NCBI RefSeq assembly: GCF_040958095.1
Contig: NC_091217.1
Location: 9,887,874-9,951,873, forward strand
Source: Procambarus clarkii
Taxonomy: Eukaryota; Arthropoda; Malacostraca; Decapoda; Cambaridae
Length of the DNA: 64,000 bases
Direction of reading: 5' to 3'
The position numbers were made by a program, and so were the translations under genes. The notes beneath the pieces are model-generated. The model had not been told where the DNA came from. It saw only the letters and a program-made list of their open reading frames with translations, and searched no databases. Of the stretch, positions 56,066 to 64,000 are shown one piece after another. Numbering within the stretch: position 1 is the first letter of the stretch; each line of letters begins with the position of its first letter.

Positions 56066-56489
56066 TCCTCAAAATACTCTTCGTGCTCCAGGCTACAAGA
56101 TCTACTCTCACTGTGCTGGGTGTCGGTAGACTCGAGCAGCTCTTGTATAAAGTATATGTCCCGCACCTCTATTTGCTATTAACGTAACTGTCACCTGTTC
56201 ATATTGCATTGTATTTTGTGTTCTCGTCAAGTAGAATATGGGAATTGTTTTATTTGTTGTTAAAGTCCTTTTTGTTATATTAAATATTTAAGTTTTTCAT
56301 TCTTTTGGAATTTATCCTGCAGCTCTCACACCATAAAGAGTTCAGAAGCAGTTTTATTTACTTTGTTTTACTTTTTTTATTTAATGTGATTGGCATTCCG
56401 CCAGCCAGAATAGCCACTGGCCTATTCTTTCACTTTTACGACACACACTGTCCGAGGAGGGCCGGACGACTCAAACAGAAAACGGAACA

Positions 56490-56592
56490 GTACGTCACTT
56501 TTGTGAGTCGATTTCATTTCAAATTACGTCCAAATTTGGCCATAGTGCGCATACGAGCTAAAAGTGACGTTATTTTTAAGAGGACGGGTTGC
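56490..56592 (-). repeat. Dispersed repeat R1, partial reversed copy
   Basis: Reverse complement begins cctcttaaaaataacgtcac, with ctatggccaaatttggacgt. Compare 11868 and 60506. Confidence 0.7.
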
Positions 56593-56615
56593 GGTATAAA
56601 CGTTTGGTGTTCTTG

Positions 56616-56880
56616 GAGCCTCCGTGGTGTAGTGGTCAAGACACTCGTCTGGTGTTTCGCGAGCGCTTTATCCTGGGTTCGTATCCTGGCTGATGAGGAT
56701 TTACTGAGCATCAGTAAACTGTAGCCTCTGTTTACCCAACAGTAAAATGGGTACCTGGTTGTTAAAACATTTCGCGGGTTGTGTTCCGGGAAACATAGGG
56801 TTATGGACTTGCCCCAAACGCTGCGTGTGCTGGTGGCTCTACAAGAATTAAGAACTCTTGGATACATAAATAAGTAAAAA
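56616..56880 (+). mobile_element. tRNA-derived SINE (family 2)
   Basis: Head: A-box tggtgtagtggt and B-box gggttcgtatcc; body: gtagcctctgtttacccaac and ggacttgccccaaacgctgc; A-rich tail. Second full copy of the family at 22000. Confidence 0.8.
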
Positions 56881-56924
56881 AAAATAAAAAAATAAACCCT
56901 GAGAAGTCCTCACACAACACCTGC

Positions 56925-57175
56925 CATGCTAGAGGACCTCACACACAACACCTGCCATGCTAGAGGACCTCACATACACAACACCTGCCATGCTAGAGGA
57001 CCTCACATACACAACACCTGCCATGGTCGAGGACCTCACACACAACACCTGCCATGGTCGAGGACCTCTCACACACAACACCTGCCATGGCCGAGGACCT
57101 CACACATACAACACCTGCCATGGGCGAGGACCTCACACACACAACACCTGCCATGGTCGAGGACCTCTCACACCC
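56925..57175 (+). repeat. 31-33 bp minisatellite
   Basis: About eight copies of a unit containing gaggacctcacacacaacac then ctgccatg, with ac insertions and a variable triplet (cta, gtc, ggc, gcc) before gag. Gives repetitive ORFs in all frames; not a gene. Confidence 0.9.
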
Positions 57176-57530
57176 AGAAGATGCAAGTCGACCGTTGGAG
57201 GAATTTCACGGGCTGGCTGCCCTAGCTCGTCACCTCATATCGACCAACTCGAGCTCAAAGATCGGCTAATGAAACTATTCACCTCACAGTTCCCATTTTA
57301 TGGGATGTTTGGGAAAAATATATAGAAAACTAGCGTGTAATTTTTTAAAGGACTATTTTCAATAAATTCTGAGAAGCGACGCTTTATGTTAGACGCGGCC
57401 GACACCGAAGATTTTATATATATTTTTGTTATTTGTGTTTGAGGAATAAATGCTCTGTAATGTGAGGGACATGTGAACGTCCATGACGGTCGGTGCACCA
57501 GATGTGTGCACGGCCACCATGACCTTTGTC

Positions 57531-58075
57531 AGGTAGTCCTGCTGACTCTCGTAGTGGCCTTCGTCAGCTACTCCTGCTCTGTTGACCCTCGTAGTGGCCT
57601 TCGTCAGCTACTCCTGCTCTGTTGACTCTCGTAGTGGCCTTAGTCAGCTACTCCTGCTCTGTTGACCCTCGTAGTGGCCTTAGTCAGCTACTCCTGCTCT
57701 GTTGACCCTCGTAGTGGCCTTAGTCAGCTACTCCTGCTCTGTTGACTCTCGTAGTGGCCTTAGTCAGCTACTCCTGCTCTGTTGACCCTCGTAGTGGCCT
57801 TCGTCAGCTACTCCTGCTCTGTTGACTCTCGTAGTGGCCTTAGTCAGCTACTCCTGCTCTGTTGACCCTCGTAGTGGCCTTAGTCAGCTACTCCTGCTCT
57901 GTTGACTCTCGTAGTGGCCTTAGTCAGCTACTCCTGCTCTGTTGACCCTCGTAGTGGCCTTAGTCAGCTACTCCTGCTCTGTTGACTCTCGTAGCGACCT
58001 TAGTCAGCTACTCCTGCTCTGCTGACTCTCGTACCGACCTTCGTCAGCTACTCCTGCTCTGTTGACCCTCGTAGC
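57531..58075 (+). repeat. 40-bp minisatellite with alternating variants
   Basis: About 13.5 copies of tagtggccttcgtcagctac followed by tcctgctctgttgaccctcg. Two positions vary (ttc/tta and ccc/ctc) in a partly alternating order. Units abut with no spacers. Confidence 0.95.
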
Positions 58076-58194
58076 GGCTGAACAGACACGCTCTCCTAGA
58101 CGAATTAACTGGTATTGTGCTGCATTTCGGAACCCATATTCTTGCTGCATCCATATCACGTGTATATCTATACATATAAAAGATAATGTGTGTT

Positions 58195-58590
58195 TGCTTT
58201 TCTTTGTCTAATTGAGCTCAAGTAATCGTGTTTGCGGGAGTTGAGTTTCACTCGTTATTCCCGCCTCTCGACTATCAATCAACTGGTGTGCAGGTTGCTG
58301 AGCCTATTCGGCTCTATGGTATCTACATTTGAAACTGTATAGAGTCAGCCTCCGCCACATCACTTAATTAGTGCATTCCATTTGTTAACTACTCTTACTC
58401 TGAAAACAAATCTTGCTAATGTCTCTGTGGCTCATTTGGGTGCTATATTTTGACCTGTGTCCCCTTGTTCGTGCCCCCGCTAATGCAGAGTCACCCAACC
58501 TATTCCCTATCATATCTTCTTTTTAAATTGAGAACGAAGTTCGCTTCTACGATCTGCTCCATTAGTTCATTTCATTTTCCAACTACTCTG
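58195..58590 (-). mobile_element. LINE-associated repeat fragment
   Basis: gagctcaagtaatcgtgttt, actatcaatcaactggtgtg and catttgttaactactcttac belong to the decapod repeat that flanks the RT fragments at 6176 and 41347. Confidence 0.55.
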
Positions 58591-58957
58591 GTATGCACGT
58601 ATATTCTGTATGTGTTTTAGGTGATCCCGTTGACCCAATTGTCAAGACAAAAATTCGTCATTGGTGCCCTGCTTCCATACCAGGTTGTTTAGAGGGGAAG
58701 GAATTGGTGGGAGACAGTGCCTGCCATTTCCGCTCTCTCTCAACGTACCATTATGCCAGGGGAAGGGGGGGGGGAGGTGATAATTGATCCTGTGATAGAT
58801 TTCACTTTAACAGACAACTGCTACACGCGTCGTTCACTGATTTTCCACTTAAATTAATGGCAAAGAGACCATTGCTGCCACTTAGTTCCGCCTCGCTAAG
58901 TGACCCAAGTAAACGTCACAAGTCTTCGACCCTTACTTGTCTGTTGCTTTGTGTGAG

Positions 58958-59690
58958 TTGGCCTTCTGGGGGAGTCTTGGCCTTCTGGGGGAGTCTTGGC
59001 CTTCTGGGGGAGTCTTGGCCTTCTGGGGGAGTCTTGGCCTTCTGGGGGAGTCTTGGCCTTCTGGGGGAGTCTTGGCCTTCTGGGGGAGTCTTGGCCTTCT
59101 GGGGGAGTCTTGGCCTTCTGGGGGAGTCTTGGCCTTCTGAGGGAGTCTTGGCCTTCTGGGGGAGTCTTGGCCTTCTGGGGGAGTCTTGGCCTTCTGAGGG
59201 AGTCTTGGCCTTCTGGGGGAGTCTTGGCCTTCTGGGGGAGTCTTGGCCTTCTGGGGGAGTCTTGGCCTTCTGGGGGAGTCTTGGCCTTCTGGGGGAGTCT
59301 TGGCCTTCTGGGGGAGTCTTGGCCTTCTGAGGGAGTCTTGGCCTTCTGGTGGAGTCTTGGCCTTCTGAGGGAGTCTTGGCCTTCTGGGGGAGTCTTGGCC
59401 TTCTGGGGGAGTCTTGGCCTTCTGGGGGAGTCTTGGCCTTCTGAGGGAGTCTTGGCCTTCTGGGGGAGTCTTGGCCTTCTGAGGGAGTCTTGGCCTTCTG
59501 GGGGAGTCTTGGCCTTCTGGGGGAGTCTTGGCCTTCTGGGGGAGTTTTGGCCTTCTGAGAGAGTCTTGGCCTTCTGGTGGAGTCTTGGCCTTCTGGTGGA
59601 GTCTTGGCCTTATGAGAGAGTCTTGGCCTTCTGGTGGAGTCTTGGCCTTCTGGTGGAGTCTTGGCCTTATGAGGGAGTCTTGGCCTTCGT
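58958..59690 (+). repeat. 19-bp minisatellite, about 38 copies
   Basis: Unit ttggccttctgggggagtc, with variants (gaggg, ggtgg, tatgag) becoming frequent toward the right end. Because 19 is not a multiple of 3 and the unit has no stop in any plus frame, long ORFs run through it with a 19-residue period. Confidence 0.97.
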
Positions 59691-59691
59691 G

Positions 59692-60505
59692 AGAATTATA
59701 ATGACCCCAGGACTTCCTGGTCCCTTAGGTAGGTATTGTCCCGGTTTGTGAGAGACCTCACCTTATTCTCCTGGTAGTCCAGGTGACTCATTCACCCTCT
59801 TGCTCACCATTCAATGAGCAGGGAGACTCATGACATTACCGAGAGTTGGTAATTGATGGTAACTAATAGTGATGAGTGGAGGTAACTGGTGGTTGTGTGT
59901 TTGGTAACTGATGGTGGTAACTGGTGAAGGTGAGTGATAACTCAAATATTTTATAAAATGATTTACACTAAACTCATTAACTAGCTTATTACCTCAAGAA
60001 TAATGTCGTGTAAAAGTAACACATCGCAACTAGGTTGTGTATATGTGGAATGTTAATCAAACTCCACATTTTGTTCAAATTTTGAATCGCGACGAAACCT
60101 TCAGAAATATGCTAGGCTAAATTATTAGCTCATATATTCAGTTTATTAAAAATTATATAAAACCAACAAATTATCCGTATTATTATTAATTAACAATCGA
60201 AGGAATTTTCATACGGGACTTCATTAATAATATACCAGAACGTAATTAACTTCATAAAGAGATAATTAATTATGTAATAAACACGTCAGGCAGAGGAACG
60301 CGGCTCCCAAACTGAAGGGGGCCGGACCCATTATATGTCGTAAAATAAACAAAATGGGTCGCGACAAACAGAATAACACAATAAAATGAGCAAGTGAGAG
60401 CAACAATCTCATTCGCATTCATTACTCATCATTGCAATTCAAGAGACTGATGGTTCGCTTCTTGCCAGAAGATTCTGACCTACAGAGCGCCAACTCTGTT
60501 GGAAC
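59692..60505. other. No feature recognised
   Basis: AT-rich sequence with short ggtaactggtg-type repeats at 59850-59940 and no coding signal. Confidence 0.35.
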
Positions 60506-60745
60506 TCATCCTCTTAAAAATAACGTCGCTTTTCATTCATATGCTCGCTATGGCCAAAAATGGACGTCATTTGAAATGAAATCGGCTCACGAAAGTGAAG
60601 TACTGCCCCGTTTTAGTGTTTCAGTTCTCTGGTTTACTCGGAAAAGTTTGGAGAGGAAACTTTCAATTAACATTTTTCATGACGTTTTGAAACTTTAGGA
60701 TAATTTCCTGCCCTCCTAACCTACCAGAGGACCCTAAACTTACTG
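60506..60745. repeat. Dispersed repeat R1
   Basis: Starts ctcttaaaaataacgtcgct, includes ctatggccaaaaatggacgt and cctcctaacctaccagagga. Followed directly by the AAC-tailed repeat at 60758-60815. Confidence 0.75.
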
Positions 60746-61104
60746 TTTTGGAAAAACGTGCTACTTGGAACTTTTTGTTCCGAGTAGCTGAATCTAAAAC
60801 AACAATAACAACTCTGAAGAGGAAGATGAATTGCTGCATCTTAGTACAGTAGTTTATTTACACCGAAGAATGATTTTGAGCAATTAAATTTGTTAGCATT
60901 TTGAATTAAGGTTCAAAGAGCTTTGATACTGTTATGACCAGGGTAATCAGGGACAGTGGAATGTGATATATTGCAAACATATACAATGCATGTATTAAGT
61001 TTGGGGCAGTTGGATTGGAGTGCAGGGAGAGTGAATGTGTAGTGCAGGAAGAGTGAATGTGTAGTGCAGGGAGAGTGAGTGTGGAGTGCCCGTTATTGCT
61101 CAAA

Positions 61105-61250
61105 GAAGTTTTAATGCTGAAAGAAGCTTTAACATTAAGAGAAGCTTTAATGCTGAAGGAAGCTTTATCCTGCAGGAAGTTTTAATGTTGAAGGAATCTT
61201 TAATGCTGAAGAAAGAAGCCTGAATGCTAAACAAAGCTTTAATGTGGAAA
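61105..61250. repeat. Imperfect approximately 18-bp tandem repeat
   Basis: Degenerate units of the type gaagctttaatgctgaag. A minus-strand ORF here (61282-61100) only reflects the repeat. Confidence 0.8.
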
Positions 61251-61454
61251 AGAATAATAAATATGGAGGAGCCTATGGTCAATGTTAGGGTCTTGAGAGG
61301 AAAAATAAATAAACTGAAGTCAAAATGTTTAGGAGACGAACAAAGTTGATTATTTTATTCGATGATTTAATAATAAAATAAACAAAAAATTAGCTTAAAA
61401 TTACTTTCTCAAAAAAGTGATAGAAATCGATTTTAATTAAATTAAATCCTTACG

Positions 61455-61555
61455 AGGGAGGAGGATGAGGAGGGTGGGAGGAGGAGGAGGAGGAAGAGGG
61501 GGAGGAGGAGGAGAAGGAGGAGGAGGAAGAGGGGGGGCGGGAGGAGGAGGAAGAG
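61455..61555. repeat. (GGA)n microsatellite
   Basis: Purine-rich gag/gga array giving a false Gly/Arg ORF. Confidence 0.95.
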
Positions 61556-61724
61556 ATATCAATATTCTCTGGGAACACCAAACTCATTATCGGAGCCTTG
61601 GTGGCGAAGACGGACCTCAAGAAGATTATGGAACTTTAAACGAGAATGATTGCCTATTGCTTTGGAAAATGAGATTTTTTTAAGAGTGAAGAGTTCTCTT
61701 TAGACACTTTAAGAGGGGAATTTG

Positions 61725-61995
61725 GATGTGTGATAATGGTATGATAGACAGAATACGTAGGAGCTACAAGAATTTTGCCCCAAGAGTGTAACACTTGGTG
61801 TACTTAATATATATTCACCTGCAATGTTAAATGTGATTCTTGTACTGTATTGTGATTTGTGTATTTGTACTCACTGAATTTGTGCGCCCGTTGAGGGACT
61901 TGAAGTAGAGGGGGGTAGAAATAGCCTAAGCTACTCTAACTCTTTGAGATGTATTTTTTTCTTGTCTCAATAAACATACTTGAACTTGAACTTAA
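61725..61995 (+). mobile_element. 3' end of the LINE family seen at 52440-54240
   Basis: gatgtgtgataatggtatga and ctacaagaattttgccccaa to aataaacatacttgaacttgaac duplicate the last 270 nt of the LINE at 52440. The insertion ends in a repeated ttgaac tail. Extremely 5'-truncated. Confidence 0.8.
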
Positions 61996-62310
61996 GAGGT
62001 GAAAGGAAAATATGTATTTTACACAAGTTACAGGGTGAAGGGTAGACAAGTATTTTACACGAGTTATAGGTGAGGGGAAATAAATATTTAATACAAGTAA
62101 CAGGGTGGGACTGTACTGGGGGTATTGGATGTATACCATTAGGGAGGTCAGGTACATAATAGAAATAGACGAGGAGTACGGCGTAAAGGGAGGAATAATA
62201 GGGCATAAATGGGAGACGAATGGGGTGACGCAAATGGGGACGAATGACGGGGAAAAAAGGGAGGAAACACATACAAAGATTAATCAGGTGTAGTGGGCGT
62301 GGTGTTTGGA

Positions 62311-62610
62311 TCAGTCGTCAACGTTGGCCTCTTTGTGTTCCGATCTTGTTCTTCCTCTCATGGTGGGTAGAGTGAATAGTTCCGTTACTTGGGTATTCAT
62401 GGTGGGTTGTTCGGCTATTATATGAATAGCTTCAAGGATTTGTAATTTTTTTTTTAAGATTACTAATTCTTGAATCATATGAAACGAGCAGCCTAACCTG
62501 TGAAGAATGGATGCAATGTTTTCACAAGCAGGTCGGAAATGTTGACAGTGTCTGCATGCGTGGTTCACAGGCCTGCAAGTCCTTGATAAAAAGTGATAAA
62601 TAGCCTGCAC
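62311..62610 (-). CDS. Unrecognised ORF (99 codons)
   Basis: Open frame starting MQAIYHFLSRTCRPVNHACR, with several Cys and His residues in its first 45 residues, a short amphipathic helix (MIQELVILKKKLQILEAIHI) and a polar C-terminus ending KEANVDD. It is not a simple repeat. No splice partner or homologue is recognised, and a transposon origin is possible. Length alone is weak evidence in this window. Confidence 0.2.
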   Translation of the reverse strand: MQAIYHFLSRTCRPVNHACRHCQHFRPACENIASILHRLGCSFHMIQELVILKKKLQILEAIHIIAEQPTMNTQVTELFTLPTMRGRTRSEHKEANVDD

Positions 62611-62999
62611 AGTTGTGTTTGAAAAGTGCCAGCTTTTTTGTTTGTTTAATTAAAAAGACTAACGTTACGAGCAGCAGCAACAGCCGTACACACAAGGAAT
62701 ATTTTCTACTGATATTTTTTAACCGAAATTAACGTTGCAGATTGGTAAATAATTAAGGAAAGTCGAAACACCACAAAAAATTGCATATCTATGCATCGGT
62801 TGGTTGGTGGGTTGCATGGGTTCGTACGTTTCTGGTTAGGTTAGCACTTTGTATTTTGTACGTTGTGGTATATGAAGATAAAGGCGTGAATGGTCAGCAG
62901 GAGCGGGAGAGTCAAGGACACACTCCCTGGAAACTCACAGTCGCCACAAGACATGTTAAACTTATATATCTTGATGAATGGAGGAAACTGGATCATAAT

Positions 63000-64000
63000 T
63001 TAATAGTCCATGCATAAGGAAACGGAATCTTTATTAAATTCAAGTTCACTTAATTAATTCCCAGGGCTCTGTCATCCGGTTTGAGTAAGACTTCACCTTA
63101 CATCTGCAACGGATGGAAGTCTGTATAACCGAGGTAACCTGTTGCTTCTAACAGGTAGTTAGCCTGTGGTAACGCCCAGTCAGTTGGGTTGTCTGATCAT
63201 TAGGATCACCCATGCTTATGGTTATTTGTAACCGAAGTGTTCAGTGTCTTCTTAATACTGTGTGAGTCAGGTAATTATTTATTTCACATTAGACAGAATC
63301 TGTGTGACCCGTTGGTACTAATATTGGTTTACAGGTGTAAAATATATATAAGTACGTGGTCATTGGACCAGTTGTATAACAGTGATTATATTGTGAATAT
63401 TGTTGTCATAAGTTACTGTGCATTCTTTTCCAGGAATTGATATATCTCTCTGGTGTACAATTTATATATCTTCCTACACTTTATATATAATTCTGTGTTA
63501 AGATATCATTATCAGTGCAGTGCATGCGCTTCTCCTGATAGAAGTGTTGTATATGTACCATTCTATACCAGTCGAATACTCTTGTATGAACGAGTGCCAA
63601 AGAGAGTTATCAGAAGTGTTAAGTTTGTTCACTTTGTTGTCTTGCAAGTGGCTAATAAAAACAGTGGTCCTTTAATGATTCTGGCCCCGTGGGATACCAT
63701 CCTGCTCATAGCTTAGTTTTATAGCAGTGATACTTCCTTTGAATGGTAAGAACCCGTGTTTAATAGTGTTAATTTACTTTAATAAATTAGTGTTAAGTTA
63801 CACATATCTTCAATCAAACCCTTTTCCCCCATATTACTCTCACATATAAGTTGTTATACGATTTTCTTATTCACTTGATGATTCTTGGCACCATCTCAAG
63901 GATAGAGCCCTCCTCAGCCTTGCATCACTAAATATTGATGTAAGAACCCCAGGCGTTCTACGCCCTCTGGTGAATTTCGTTTGGGCAGGACGACGACCTA
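63000..64000. other. No gene; possibly part of an LTR
   Basis: AT-rich, non-coding, with several aataaa/ataaaa words (for example 63780) and a right-hand edge tttgggcaggacgacgacct that vaguely resembles the region after an LTR. No second copy or coding part is inside the window. Confidence 0.2.

Noticed and set aside
57531..58075. CRISPR-like array of 40-bp units
   Set aside because: Units abut directly with no unique spacers, and the window is clearly eukaryotic.
58857..59751. Long ORFs of 157 and 251 codons
   Set aside because: They are read-through of the 19-bp minisatellite, open in every forward frame; no non-repetitive protein sequence.

Overview
This window looks like nuclear DNA from a decapod crustacean, probably a freshwater crayfish (an inference). 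The evidence is multi-exon genes with GT-AG introns, very dense repeats, tRNA-derived SINEs, LINE fragments, pogo/Tigger-like MITEs, and many broken DIRS-type tyrosine-recombinase retrotransposons of the kind common in decapods. Nothing bacterial, no CRISPR array and no canonical stand-alone tRNA gene was seen.

Two protein-coding genes can be assembled exon by exon with matching splice phases. (1) On the plus strand, 2397-26382, lie the last 13 coding exons (779 visible residues) of a single-pass membrane protein: end of a MAM domain, LDLa, MAM, LDLa, MAM, three more LDLa, an EGF-like domain, a transmembrane helix and a 70-residue cytoplasmic tail. Its N-terminus lies left of the window. (2) On the minus strand, 50648-32083, lies a complete KLHDC2-type Kelch-repeat protein, the substrate receptor of a CUL2 ubiquitin ligase that reads C-terminal degrons. 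The genes converge, with about 5.7 kb between their stop codons.

The most notable feature is in the KLHDC2-like gene. Two homologous, phase-identical exons (40133-39973 and 37947-37751) lie in tandem and cannot be joined in frame, so they look like mutually exclusive alternatives for one Kelch blade. The same gene carries a GC-AG intron whose use is forced by reading frame.

Repeats: DIRS-like copies lie at 1-1895, 3565-4890, 9717-14545, 20440-21375, 35715-37418, 39222-39665 and 40905-41346, with loose terminal fragments elsewhere. They show gag-like, RT, RNase H and tyrosine-recombinase parts in different deletion states. LINE pieces lie at 5640-6290, 6772-6900, 8455-8835, 22640-23240, 41347-41975, 52440-54240, 58195-58590 and 61725-61995. 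Foldback palindromes occur at 5430, 6611, 9163, 38547 and 52134. The right-hand 13 kb (51-64 kb), beyond the 5' end of the Kelch gene, is mainly repeats, including 31-33 bp, 40 bp and 19 bp minisatellites. No confident gene was found there.
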